Program-made: the position numbers and the translations under genes
The notes under the pieces: generated by a model
What the model saw: the letters and a program-made list of their open reading frames with translations, nothing else
The model's database searches: none
Told to the model about the DNA's origin: nothing
Part shown: positions 15,608 through 27,832 of the stretch, piece after piece
Layout of the letters: every line of letters starts with the position of its first letter
Position numbering within the stretch: the stretch's first letter is position 1
Source of the DNA: Brachyhypopomus gauderio
Taxonomy: Eukaryota; Chordata; Actinopteri; Gymnotiformes; Hypopomidae
Length of the DNA: 64,000 bases
Direction of reading: 5' to 3'
Assembly (NCBI RefSeq): GCF_052324685.1
Contig: NC_135212.1
Coordinates: forward strand, 7,007,278-7,071,277

Positions 15608-17129
15608 CAGGTCCTTCTCAAAAAATTAGCATATTGTGATAAAGTTCATTCTTTTCCATAATGTAATGATAAAAATTTAACTTTCATATATTTTAGATTC
15701 ATTGCACACCAACTGAAATATTTCAGGTCTTTTATTGTTTTAATACTGATGATTTGGCATACGGCTCATGAAATCTCACTAAATTAGCATATCATGAAAA
15801 GGTTCTCTAAATTAGCTAATAACCTAATCATCCGAATCATCAAATTAACTTTAAATACCTAAACAAGATTCCTGAGGCTTTTAAAAACTCCCAGCCTGGC
15901 TCAAAACTGCAACCATGGGTAAGACTGCCGACTTGACTGCTGTCCAGAAGGCCATCAATCACACCCTCAAGCAAGAGGGTCAGACACAAAGAAATTTCTG
16001 AACAAATAGGCTGTTCCCAGAGTGCTGCATCAAGGCACCTCAGTGGGAAGTCTGTGGGAAGGAAAAAGTGTGGCAGAAAATGCTGCACAACGAGAAGAGG
16101 TGAGTGGACCCTGAGGAAGATTGTGGAAAAGGGTCGATTACAGACCTTGGGGGACCTGTGGAAGCAGTGGACTGATTCTGGAGTAGAAACATCCAGAGCC
16201 ACCGTGCACAAACGTGAGCAGGAAATGGGCTACAGGTGCTGCATACCCCAGGTCAAGCCACTTTTGAACCAGAACCAGCGGCAGAAGCGCCTGACCTGGG
16301 CTACGGAGAAGCAGCACTGCAAATTTTGCATGTCATTGGGAAGTCAAGGTGCCAGAGTCTGTAGGAAGACAGGGGAGAAGGAAATGCCAAAATGCCTGAA
16401 GTCCAGTGTCAAGTACCCACAGTCAGTGATGGTCTGGGGTGCCACGTCAGCTGCTGGTGTTGGTCCACTGTCTTTTATAGCAGCAAGCTATCAGGAGATT
16501 TTGGAGCGCTTCATGATTTCATCTGCTGAAAAGCTTTATGGAGATGAAGATTTTATTTTTCAGCACGGCCTGGCACCTGCTCACAGTGCCAAAACCACTT
16601 GTAAATGGTTTACTGACCATGGTATTACTGTGCTCAATTGGCCTGCCAACTCTCCTGACCTGAACCCCATAGAGAATCTGTGGGATATTGTGAAGAGAAA
16701 GTTGAGAGATGCAAGACCCAACACTCTGGATGAGCTCAAGGCCGCTATAGAAGCATCCTGGGCCTCCATAACACCTCAGCAGTGCCACAGGCTGATTGCC
16801 TCCATGCCACGCCGCATTGAAGCGGTCATTTCTGCAAAAGGATTCCCGACCAAGTGAATTATTTGACTGAACATAATTATTTGAAGGTTGACTTTTTTGT
16901 ATTAAAAACACTTTTCTTTTATTAGTCGAATGAAATATGCTAATTTTTTGAGATTTTTGTTTTTTCTTTACTTTTTTTGCCAAAATCATGAATATTAAAC
17001 CAATAAAAGGCTTGAACTACTCCAGTTGTGTGTATTGAATCTAACATATATGAAAGTCTAATGTTTATCAGTACATTACATAAAATAATGAACTTTATCA
17101 CAATATGCTAATTTGTTTAGAAGGACCTG
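15608..17129 (+). mobile_element. Tc1-like transposon, 1522 bp, defective
   Basis: Outer ends are CAGGTCCTTCTC and its inverse GAAGGACCTG. Each end carries an internal second copy of the AAATTAGCATAT motif (about 15782 and 16935), the IR/DR arrangement of fish Tc1 elements, with inverted repeats of about 200 bp. It is flanked by TA on both sides (15606-15607 and 17130-17131), the Tc1/mariner target duplication. The inside carries one degraded transposase gene. The element sits within a minisatellite, so the insertion point is easy to see. Confidence 0.95.
15915..16857 (+). pseudogene. Tc1 transposase pseudogene
   Basis: The reading starts MGKTADLTAVQKAI at 15915 and is soon broken by a frameshift near 15985 in GACACAAAGAAATT. 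The main frame resumes and runs open to the stop at 16855. Family landmarks are RQKRLTWA, SVKYPQSVMVWGA, PANSPDLNPIENLWDIVKRK and TPQQCHRLIASMPRRIEAV. The catalytic DDE triad is destroyed. The FSDES segment with the first Asp is missing in a deletion of roughly 16-17 codons at about 16320, and the second Asp, expected in the QHDLAPAH motif, is Gly (codon 16567-16569). The Glu in PIENLW remains. A further small in-frame loss follows PLSFI near 16480. The product could not catalyse transposition. Confidence 0.93.
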
Positions 17130-17345
17130 TATATGAGCCTGTATGGAACTGTAAGGTCCTGCATGGGCCTGTAAGGGTCTATTATGGTTCTGAAATCAGA
17201 ATCAGAATCAGAATGCTTTATTGATCCCAGAGGGGAAATTGCAGAATGGGCATGTATGGGTCTATAATGAACTATACGAGTCTGTATGGGTCTATATGGG
17301 TCTATAATGAACTATATGAGTCTGTGTCGGGGCCTGTGAAACTGA

Positions 17346-19660
17346 CTCATTACTTTTTGTCAGTCCTTTTGCCACTTACTTACGAAAACAACGAAAACAA
17401 AAGTCCTGAAACAGCAGTAGCGTCTCAGTTAAGATTACAGTAACATTGGTTATGTCTAGTCCTAGAATTGATGCCTGCAGGTGGTCATCTTTAGAAAGGG
17501 ATCCACAACCAAGTTCTGTCCGTGAGAATGGTTACATAATTTGGTCATTAGTATAGATACTCGAGGTTCCCAGGAGGGTGAGTATGTTTAGAAAGGACAG
17601 TAATCTGATGACGGTTCAAGACACAAAATACCGCTGATAATCTGATACGATTTTCAATGCATGGCGCTGACTTCACTGCGAATCCAGCTGCGTTGCAGTT
17701 GCGCAGAACCTATATTTGGAAACGTCGTGATAAACGTCGCCCCAACCGGTACAAACTGGCTTGGGGAGGGGGTGGTGACATTATTGTAGCAGAGGTCGTT
17801 TGTTTGCGAAACTCTTGCTAACCATAAGAAAAATATCATACACCTTATAGCTCATTTGCTTACTACATTGCAACTTAAAATAAAAATAACGATGGCTCTA
17901 TTTCTGCGGTTAACACCACAACAGTTTGAGAAAACTAATTTTAGAGATGGAGTAGCTGAATCAGCAGTTATGTTACTGAAGTAACTGTATGCCTATACTC
18001 AGCAATAGTATGTGCATAATGTAGTATATGTAGTATATAGTATATTATAAAATACACCATGTGTAACAGGCTAAGCGACATGATATCTTACAGGCGTTAT
18101 TCTTTCAACTTCTCGCTCGACTGTTAAGCGCACTGAAGGTCAACTCATAATGATACTGGATCGCGAGACCGAGCAAATGCGCGAGACAGAGCACTCTCCT
18201 TGGGGTCAGCGAGGATAAGGAGAAAATAAGACTGAAAATCAGAGGGAAAAGATCAGAGACTGGCGGGGGTGGAGGAGAGGCGGTACAAACCGGTATACCC
18301 GGATACACGCTAAAACGGCTCGCCCGCACTGCAGATTAACTCTTGTAATGCCGAGGATGCTATTGGTGAGTACCGGCTATATTACACACTGGCTTTTAGA
18401 TCTATGATCGTGACATAGTTGTCTTTCCAGATAGCAACAAATGAACCGCTATTTTGTCACCGGTACCGGTACTTTACCGCTGTCCGTTGACCGAGACCGC
18501 AGGTATGAGGCACATCATATAAGCATAGAGTCTGGTACAACTCAGTCCTATCTGTCTCTCTCTGTCTTGGTGTTCCACTCTTCACGTTAACGCCACACAC
18601 ACCGTCTACATTCCAAGCCACAGTGCTTCAATCACAAACGAATCAAAACGTTGCACTTATTGTCACTGCTAAATCTTCGAGTGTTGGGTCCGTTTCAGCA
18701 CCAACGGTTGGACAGCACCTCTTAATCAGGCGACACCAGCCGCATGTTTGACGGGATCTCACGTTTAGTTTTAGTAGTCTGCTGTCTGCTTAAGTATTTG
18801 TTTCATATTTCATTTAAGTATGTAATTGGAAAATTCCATAATGCAGCACAACTTAAAAATATATAATCATATTTATGCTTACCGATTAACTCTGTTATCG
18901 TTTGAAACTTCTTTGTGGGTAAAATCGAGTGGAATATTAGATACAGTTCATTATTATTGGTATTTTTTTACAATGCTCGAGACGACCTCGGGGTGAACAG
19001 ACAGTTAACTTCCCACGTTAAAGAAAACGAATTATGTAGTTTCAAACGATTTCCTAATTTCTGATCATTTAACATTCTGTCCCCAGAAAAACCGTAGCTT
19101 ATCCCGCTCCCTTTATAACATGCATGAAGTTGTTTTCTGACTAAGACGTCATAATTCTTGATATCTACACCACCGTGAAGGATTTGTTGTGGTTCACATC
19201 GTTAAGGTCATTATGAAGATGAGTTGGGTTAAGACTAAGGAGTTATGTAGTGTGATCTAATGTACTGTATAATTGTCAAATAATTTGATACAAAAGCTGA
19301 TTTTTCTTCAGAGCATTCTAGTACCGCTTCACTGTGTCCATGCAGAACGCAGCCTACTTACAGCCTACTTAAAGCAGGTTGTCAGTTGAGGTCAAACTTT
19401 TTCTCTAAACGAAACTCCTAAGCGCAAGGAATCAGTGTGTTCGGAAGCAGAGAAATCCGTCACAGTGATAAATGATTCAGGAAGAGTCGGGATAGAAACG
19501 TAAAGACTAAATAAGTGAAATCGTTAGTCTTAAAAATTGTTTTAATAAAACAATAAAAATCACTATCTTCAAAAAAGACTAAATGTGATTAAATGTGATT
19601 GTTTTGTGCGAAAAGAGTTAAATATGCTCAGAGAGTGCTCAGTATTAAAACCGATCAATG
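17346..19660. other. intergenic; possible panx2 upstream region
   Basis: No coding exon was recognised. The interval 18100-18350 is richer in CG dinucleotides (GGATCGCGAGACC, GCGCGAGACAG, GGCTCGCCCGCAC) than its surroundings and could hold a promoter or 5' exon for the downstream gene. This is weak inference. Confidence 0.3.
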
Positions 19661-19664
19661 CATT

Positions 19665-19870
19665 AACCTAAGTAGATAGGTAGCTTATATAGAAAGGTAG
19701 GTAGCCTATGTAGGTAGTCTGTGTAGATATGTAGGTAGCCTATGTACGTAACCTATGCAGATATGTAGGTAGGTATCCTATGTAGATAGGTAGGTAGCTT
19801 AGGCAGATATGTGGGTAGCCTATGTATGTAACCTCTGTAAATATGTAGGTAGCATGTAGATATTTCTTAT
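19665..19870 (+). repeat. degenerate GTAGGTAGCCTATGTAG repeat
   Basis: Roughly nine imperfect units of about 20 bases built from GTAGGTAGC, CTATGTA and AGATAT. Confidence 0.8.
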
Positions 19871-19967
19871 ATCTCTCATGATGTAGGTAGTGGAGCATTT
19901 AGCAGAGCAATAATGTATAACCTCCAATGCTGTAAGTTATCAGATGATCAACTCACACACGCTCTCT

Positions 19968-19972
<5 letters not shown>

Positions 19973-20058
<86 letters not shown>
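19973..20058 (+). repeat. (CA)n microsatellite
   Basis: About 86 bases of pure CA. Confidence 0.95.
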
Positions 20059-20764
20059 TCCTTTGACTTATGCATATAACATTTATGCAATGGTGTGTGA
20101 TTCTATAGGAGGCTGTGTACAGGTGCAAAATAAGAAAACACTAGTACGATGATCTTAAGTATTTCGATACATTTTCAAGTCCTGCAATTTGGAAGGATGC
20201 TTTGATTCATATAAGCTCAATGCACGTTAAATTGAATTTATTGGGGGAAATCCTTGTATTTGTGTTTATTGTGGGCAGTGCTGGTCTAGGATGCAATAGG
20301 AAATTTTTGTCTGCAACAAATTTTGTATTTATAAGCATACTTTTACAATTGTTTATAATCAAGTGTTTGAAACCTTGCTGGGAGGTGGGGGTTCGCCTAG
20401 GGTTACAATAATAGTGGTTTGTGCTTCCCACACAGATCTACTTCACTAGAGTTAACAGAACCGTCTGTCACCACCACTACAGTTCAAGCACAGCAGTAAC
20501 AGTCCCAAAGTGTATTTGAGGAAGCATTTGAGGTTGCATGTGAACAGCATTTGAGGCATTTGAGGCATCTGAGGTAATCTGAGGTAATCTGAGGTAAGTC
20601 TTGAGGTATATGAACTGTGCCAGTAACACTGTGTTTGGCTTGCAGGGTGTGTGCAGGCAGGGCTGGTAAATGCCTCCATCAGCCCTCAGTAACGGAGCAC
20701 TGGTGCAGAGTGACACTGTATCTCACCTCATGCTCCTGCATAGGCAGAGAACAGCACCACTCAC

Positions 20765-20990
20765 GACCCAGCACAGCCAACACCACCCACAGCACAGTCA
20801 TCACCACCCAGCACAATCAACACCACCCAGCACAGCCAACAGGACCCAACACAGCCAATACGACCCAGCAAAGCCAAAAGAACTCAGCACAGCCAACAGG
20901 ACCCAGCACAGTCAACACCACCCAGCACTGCCAACACCACCCAGCACAGCCAACAGGACCCAGCACAGCCAACAGAGCCAGCAGCAGGAC
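20765..20990 (+). repeat. 19-bp minisatellite upstream of panx2
   Basis: About twelve copies of CCCAGCACAGCCAACACCA and close variants (…AACAGGA). It lies 0.2 kb upstream of the first panx2 coding exon. Confidence 0.85.
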
Positions 20991-21191
20991 CAGTTACTGC
21001 AGCCCAACACTTGTGATCGTGCTGTGATTGTGGATGTGTCCTTCATCGTCTGTCAGCACACAACCTTCCCCGCATAACCACCACTGACCTCGCCGTCTCC
21101 AGCCAATACGGTGACGCGTCGGAGAGGGGACAGCTGGGCCATCTGATCGGGCGTGTTGTGGGTTTAGCCGTGGGTGGGCTGCAGGTGCCGG

Positions 21192-24100
21192 ATGCAGAAT
21201 CTCTTCGAGCAGAACTTGGACATGGCCACGGCTCTGCTCGCTGGAGAGAAGCTGAAGGAACTGATTCTTCCGGGCTCCTCGCAGGATGAGAGGGGCGGAG
21301 CTCTCGCCGGACTCATGGTGCAGCTCAAACTCGAGCTGCCCTTTGACCGGGTCGTCACCATAGGAACAGTCATCATCCCCATCCTGTTAGTCACCCTGGT
21401 TTTCACACGAAACTTTGCAGGTTGGTGTTTGGGGATGGGCCAAACGTACAGCCAAATGTACTGATCAGTTCTGACGTCAGATCTCTCTACATATCTACAT
21501 ACTGAATACACTGTCCACCAAACCTCTGTGAGACCTCCATATGTGGCTTTTTTAGTCTTTATTTCATGGGATGCTAGAGTCAGAATTTTCACACGGTCCC
21601 CGTAACCCCACAAACTTCACTGTGTCCACGCTTTACACACGGTCCCCGTAACCCCACACACTTCACTGTGTCCACGCTTTACACAGGGTCCCCGTAACCC
21701 CACACTTCACTGTGTCCACGCTTTACACACGGCCCCTGTAACCCCACAAACTTCACTGTGTCCACGCTTTACACACGGTCCCCGTAACCCCACACTTCAC
21801 TGTGTCCACGCTTTACACACGGCCCCTGTAACCCCACACACTTCACTGTGTCCACGCTTTACACACGGTCCCCGTAACCCCACAAACTTCACTGTGTCCA
21901 CACTTTACACACGGTCCCCATAACCCCACACTTCACTGTGTCCATGCTTTACACACGGCCCCTGTAACCCCACACACTTCACTGTGTCCACGCTTTACAC
22001 ACGGTCCCCGTAACCCCACACTTCACTGTGTCCACGCTTTACACACGGCCCCTGTAACCCCACAAACTTCACTGTGTCCGCGCTTTACACAGGGTCCCTG
22101 TAACCCCACAAACTTCACTGTGTCCACACTTTACACACGGTCCCCATAACCCCACACTTCACTGTGTCCATGCTTTACACACGGCCCCTGTAACCCCACA
22201 CACTTCACTGTGTCCACGCTTTACACACGGTCCCCGTAACCCCACACTTCACTGTGTCCACGCTTTACACACGGCCCCTGTAACCCCACAAACTTCACTG
22301 TGTCCGCGCTTTACACAGGGTCCCCGTAACCCCACAAACTTCACTGTGTCCATGCTTTACACACGGTCCCCGTAACCCCACACTTCACTGTGTCCATGCT
22401 TTACACATGGCCCCTGTAACCCCACAAACTTCACTGTGTCCACGCTTTACACACGGTCCCCGTAACCCCACACTTCACTGTGTCCATGCTTTACACATGG
22501 CCCCTGTAACCCCACACACTTCACTGTGTCCACGCTTTACACACGGTCCCCGTAACCCCACACTTCACTGTCTCCACGCTTTACACACGGTCCCCGTAAC
22601 CCCACACACTTCACTGTGTCCATAGTTCCATTTGCTTTGGTCTTTGGGTTTTTCTTGGCCCTTAGACGCCTTTAAACAACCGTCTGAGATCATTTTCATT
22701 AGCGCACACCCTCCTGCACATTTGCTATGAATAAATCAGAATAAATCAGAAGAAATTGTATAGTTATGTGAAACGTTTACCTTTAAGTATAGATTTGTTA
22801 ATGTTAACTAAACAGGGTATGCGTAGCCTAGCACTGGAGGAGCTAAGTGCAGTGCTGAGATGTGGGAGATTAGGGGAGAGATTAAGGGAGGGAGGGCTGA
22901 GAGGAAGAGAGCCAAGACCCCCGGGAGGGGGGGGCTGTTACGCTGAACGCTGCGTCAGTCTGACTGCAGAGCAGCATAAACCAAATGTGACCTACCACAG
23001 AACTGCTGGGGACACGTATAGGACATACAGGCGCAAATACAATAGATCCATGGATGACGTTATGCTAGACTGCTTACAGAACACATTTAGAGTTGGAAAT
23101 AGATGTTCATAGATTCTAACAAATCATTTAAATGTGATATTCTGCTTGAATCCATGCTAGAGCATTAAAACTTTTGGAGCTATTTGTCCATAGCAAAGTA
23201 GAAATAAAAATTGATTTCTTTCTGAGTAGTGTAAATTCTTTGCAATATATATGGAATTGAGAATGTGATCTGTTTTCCTGGAGTGATGCGAATCTCATTT
23301 TCATATATGTGGTCTCATCATAATGAGACATATTCAGCAGTAGCGTATTGGGTTAGCATCAGGCAGAGGAAAACCTAGTGACCTTTTCATATTCTGTCGT
23401 GCTCTGTGGTGTAACTAATGTCCCACTCAGTCTTTGTCCATTACTTTAGTACTTGTAGTGATTCTCAAGGCTGTGCAGACATTCTGTCCCAGGCACTGTA
23501 GAGAATTAATGGACAGTCTGGAACATGTTTCTTCAGATGACTCCAGCTGTCTGCGTTTGCCTGCAGGAAGATTCTGTTACAGTATCTGATATGTTGTTTA
23601 GTGTTTATCACCACACCAATCTTAAGGACAAGCTCATAAACAAAGCCTGTTTTCTGATCTTCTTCTACTCTTGTTTGTGTTAAAGAGGAATCAATATACT
23701 GCTACACCCCACACAACTTCACCCGTGACCAGGCCCTCTATGCCCGAGGCTACTGCTGGACGGAGCTACGGGACGCCATTCCAGGGGTGGAGCCCCAGCT
23801 CCGGCCCTCGCTGTTCGAGCACAAGTTCCTGCCCTACGCCTTGCTGGCGTTTGCGGGGATCATGTACATCCCAGCTCTGGGCTGGGAGTTCCTGGCCTCC
23901 ACCCGCCTCACCTCGGAGCTCAACTTCCTGCTGCACGAGATCGACAACTGCTACCACCGGGCGGCCGAGGGCCGAGCGCCCAAGATCGAGAAACAGATCC
24001 AGTCCAAAGGACCCGGCATCAGCGAACGCGAGCGGCGCGAGATCATCGAGAACGCGGAGAAAGAGAAGTGCCCCGAGCAGAACCTTTTTGAGAAGTATCT

Positions 24101-26260
24101 GGAGCGGCGAGGGCAGAGTAACTTTTTAGCCAAGCTGTACCTGGCGAGACACCTGGCCATCATCTGCCTCAGCTCCATCCCCATATCCTACCTGAGCGCC
24201 TACTACGCCCGTCAGCGGCAGAACGAGTTCACGTGCGCTCTGGGCGAACCGCCCGACGTGAGCAGCATCCCCGAGCTGCGGCTGAGCGTGAACTGTAAGC
24301 TTCCGGCCGTGCAGCTCCAGCGCATCATGGCCGCCGTGGACATCGCGCTGCTCTGCACCGTCAACCTCATCATCCTCCTCAACCTCCTGCACCTGTTCGT
24401 GGTGCGCAAGTCCAACTTCGTGTTCGACAAACTGCACAAGGTCGGCATCAAGACGCGCAGACGCTGGCAGAAGTCGCAGTTCTGCGACATCAACATCCTG
24501 GCCATGTTCTGTAACGAGAACAGAGACCACATCAAGTCTCTGAACAGGTTGGACTTCATCACCAACGAGAGTGACCTGATGTATGACAATGTGGTTCGGC
24601 AGTTACTGGCTGCCTTGGCCCAGTCCAACCACGATGCCACGCCCACTGTTAGGGAGTCTGGGATCCAGACAGTGGACCCCAGCATCGATCCCTCTGTTCT
24701 GGGTGTGGGGGAGCTGGGAGTAGAGACGGTCATCAAAAGATCCCGGAAGAAGATCAAGTGGATCCCCTCATCTAACCCTCTGCCTCAGTCCTTTAAAGTA
24801 AGCGGAAATGTGATCACATGTAGCATTAGCATGGTAATGAACAAAGTGTTAAGTCAAAATGTCAGTGAATATGAATGACTGAATTGTGCCAGACTGAATT
24901 GTTTTATAAGAAGTACTGCGTTGTGTTGCTACACTACTGATTCAGGCCTCACAAGCTCGGTATGCTTTCTACTCCAGTTGGACACTCAGAAAGGCATTTA
25001 GCACTGATACCACTCAGACCTCATTTGTGGGCTAAATTATAACCGAGACAAGATCATAACGGGTCCTCAATCGTTTTCCCGGATTCCATGAAGCGGATTC
25101 CCTTCATGTTTTATGGAGTGGAGAAACGAGTCTCTGCATAAGCTGTTAATGAGGAATCATGATGTGTAAACGCCACAGAGCACAAGACCTATTAAACACT
25201 GCAGCATTATGCACCCTCATATAACTCAAGTCCATCAACACTATTTTTAATATGTATCTAAAGTCTCAGAAATGATGATAAATGTATCTTAGGAGTCTTT
25301 CAGATGGAAAATCATCATCTGTGTTTAAATGTGCAGGAGCCGCTAACGTTGTCTCGCTTGGAGAACAGTATGAAGGCCGAGAAACCCAAGCCAGTGCGTC
25401 GCAAGACCGTGGCAGACAGCCTCATCGCCCCTCTACTGGACAACAAGAGCACTCCCAACCCTCCCAAAGGTGACCAGCTACGTCAGGCCCATAGCGAGCT
25501 TGAGATCCCTCCAGCATGTCCGCATGAGGAGCAGGTTTGATCAACGTTATGAAAATCACCTGTTTAATCTGTTTATTAATATGCAGAAACAAACAATGGC
25601 ACAGACAAGAAGCACACTCGCAACTTCTCCCTGGACGTCCATCCGTACATGTCAAATATCTCAAAGCCTAAATCCGAGATGACTGAGACCCAGCCGCCGC
25701 CTGCCGGCCACTCCATAGACACTGTGTACATTGAGGGCACTCACTCTATCGTCCACGTCTCTGCGGCCCTCAGTGGTAACTGTTTTCTGTTTTCTTTTGT
25801 CTGTACCGATAAGTCCTCTTGTCACATAAATTCAGTGGTTCTCTGCATAACCCGGAGCATAAGCCACAGCTTCATCTGAAGAACTGTGGTCTGTACAGCT
25901 CAATATTATATAACCATTCATCATAATGATTTTCTGTGCTATTTTTTGCATTAACCTTTAGAAAAGAACGACCCTCCTCCTCTGTCTACCACCACTGCCT
26001 TTTCCACGGTGACCCTCTCCACCACCTCCTTCATGAACGGAGGGACGGCTGGCTTACATCCGCCCGAGTCCCCTGAGAGCAAGGATCCGCTGGAACAGAA
26101 CCCCGAGCCGGAGACCCAGCTTGCGTCCTACGGCTGCAAGGCCTCCCATCCTCTGCTCAGCATCCATCACACCCTGTACGAGGACGAGGAAGAGCACCGT
26201 GGCCATACAGACAAACTGGTTGAGAGACCTGGTGAGCTCATCACTGCAGGAGACTGTTGA
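21192..26260 (+). CDS. panx2: Pannexin-2 (5 coding exons)
   Basis: Exons are 21192-21420, 23686-24797, 25337-25469, 25587-25775 and 25962-26260. Phases match at every junction and give about 653 aa. The start MQNLFEQNLDMATALLAGEK aligns with the mammalian PANX2 N-terminus, supporting this ATG. The first membrane segment is about 54-71 (VVTIGTVIIPILLVTLVF). First-loop cysteines are C82 and C100, with an N-glycosylation site N87-F-T89. The second segment is near FLPYALLAFAGIMYIPALGW, followed by the strongly conserved EIDNCYHRAAEGRAPKIEKQ loop, two more membrane segments, and the cytoplasmic NRLDFITNESDLMYDNVVRQ block. The long C-terminal tail keeps KAEKPKP..RRKT and RNFSLDVHPYM motifs. Pannexin-2 forms large-pore channels enriched in brain. 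The reading ends ...GELITAGDC, unlike the usual PANX2 tail, so a final exon may be missed. Confidence 0.93.
21586..22622 (+). repeat. 42-46-bp minisatellite in panx2 intron 1
   Basis: About 24 copies of CTTCACTGTGTCCACGCTTT-ACACACGGTCCCCGTAACCCCACA(CA). Length variants of 42 and 46 bases arise from the optional ACA(A/C) before CTTC. GGCCCCTGTAACC and GGTCCCCGTAACC variants alternate in part. Confidence 0.95.
22623..23685 (+). other. remainder of panx2 intron 1
   Basis: An open frame at 22756-23112 has no recognisable similarity and lies inside the intron between two perfectly phased panx2 exons. It is treated as noncoding. No repeat array was seen. Confidence 0.4.
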
Positions 26261-26274
26261 TGGAGTTTGCACGC

Positions 26275-26288
26275 ACACACACACGCAC

Positions 26289-26372
<84 letters not shown>
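26275..26372 (+). repeat. (CA)n microsatellite
   Basis: About 98 bases of CA with a few CG interruptions at the left edge, starting 15 bases after the panx2 stop as read here. Confidence 0.95.
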
Positions 26373-26377
<5 letters not shown>

Positions 26378-26679
26378 CATCTCAGAGTTTGCACTTAGTT
26401 TAGATATTTCATGTCTTGATCTTATCTAGTTCTTGGAGGGGTGGGGTGTGGGGAGAAACTGCCAGCAATGTGCTGATCACCTCATATGACATCACGACCC
26501 CTCACGGTACAGCGCACATCACCTTATCACCTACAGTGCTTTAGTTGGAAACAGCGAAGATCTACACTGTCCACCAAGGAGCTCATAGAAGACAGTGGAA
26601 CAGCTTTATTAGAAAGGTGGACCATGCACATACAGGTATCTTAAAGATGTTTATTTGCACCTCAGACACCAGTAATGAT
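26373..26679. other. panx2 downstream, no exon recognised
   Basis: This interval was searched by eye for a terminal panx2 exon ending in a TVEF-like tail. None was found. Confidence 0.35.
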
Positions 26680-27832
26680 GGAAGACTTATGATGGAACAC
26701 TTGTGATGAGACAGTTGTGATGGGACAGGTATGATGGAACTGTTCTAATGGAACAGTTCTGATGGAATGGTTGTGATGGAACTGTTTTGATGGAACAGTT
26801 GTAAAGGAACAGTTGTGATGGAACAGTTGTGATGGACCAGTTATGATGGAACAGTTGTGATGAAACAGTTATGATGGAACAGTTATGATGGAACAGTTGT
26901 GCTGGAACAGTTATGATGGAACAGTTGTGATGGAACAGTTATGATGGAACAGTTGTGATGGAACAGTTGTGCTGGAACAGTTATGATGGAACAGTTGTGA
27001 TGGAACAGTTATGATGGAACAGTTGTGATGGAACAGTTGTGCTGGAACAGTTATGATGGAACAGTTATGATGGAACAGTTGTGATGGAACAGTTGTGGTG
27101 GAACAGTTATGATGGAACAGTTGTGGTGGAACAGTTATGATGGAACAGTTGTGATGGAACAGTTATGAAGGAACAGTTGTGATGGAACAGTTGTGATGGA
27201 ACAGTTATGATGGAACAGTTGTGATGGAACAGTTATGATGGAACAGTTATGATGGAACAGTTGTGATGGAACAGTTATGATGGAACAGTTGTGATGGAAC
27301 AGTTGTGCTGGAACAGTTATGATGGAACAGTTATGATGGAACAGTTATGATGGAACAGTTGTGATGGAACAGTTATGATGGAACAGTTATGATGGAACAG
27401 TTGTGCTGGAACAGTTATGATGGAACAGTTATGAAGGAACAGTTATGATGGAACAGTTATGATGGAACAGTTGTGGTGGAACAGTTATGATGGAACAGTT
27501 ATGATGGAACAGTTGTGCTGGAACAGTTATGATGGAACAGTTATGATGGAACAGTTATGATGGAACAGTTGTGATGGAACAGTTATGATGGAACAGTTGT
27601 GATGGAACAGTTATGATGGAACAGTTATGAAGGAACAGTTATGATGGAACAGTTATGATGGAACAGTTGTGGTGGAACAGTTATGATGGAACAGTTGTGA
27701 TGGAACAGTTATGATGGAACAGTTGTGATGGAACAGTTGTGCTGGAACAGTTATGATGGAACAGTTATGATGGAACAGTTATGATGGAACAGTTGTGATG
27801 GAACAGTTATGATGGAACAGTTGTGCTGGACG
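26680..27832 (+). repeat. 14-bp minisatellite, about 82 copies
   Basis: The unit is GATGGAACAGTTRT, where R is A or G, with occasional GCTGG, GGTGG or GAAGG. Edge copies are degenerate (26680-26800), while the central copies differ almost only at the R position. It lies in the panx2 3' flank. Confidence 0.96.

Larger units (their letters stand above)
15329..17345 (+). repeat. CTGTATGGG minisatellite interrupted by a Tc1 element
   Basis: Degenerate units of about 10 bases (GGGCCTGTAT, GGACTGTATG, GGTCTATATG, AATGAACTAT) lie on both sides of the transposon, at about 15329-15607 and 17130-17340. The right half is also interrupted near 17193-17245 by a segment beginning with three ATCAGA units and containing GCTTTATTGATCCCAGAGGG, which resembles the 3' end of a fish LINE. 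Confidence 0.85.

Noticed and set aside
13426-21191. MOV10L1 expected between mlc1 and panx2
   Set aside because: No helicase motifs or other MOV10L1 exons could be read on either strand; the interval holds repeats and a Tc1 element.
22756-23112. 118-aa ORF as a separate gene
   Set aside because: Lies inside panx2 intron 1, low-complexity Arg/Gly content, no recognisable domain.
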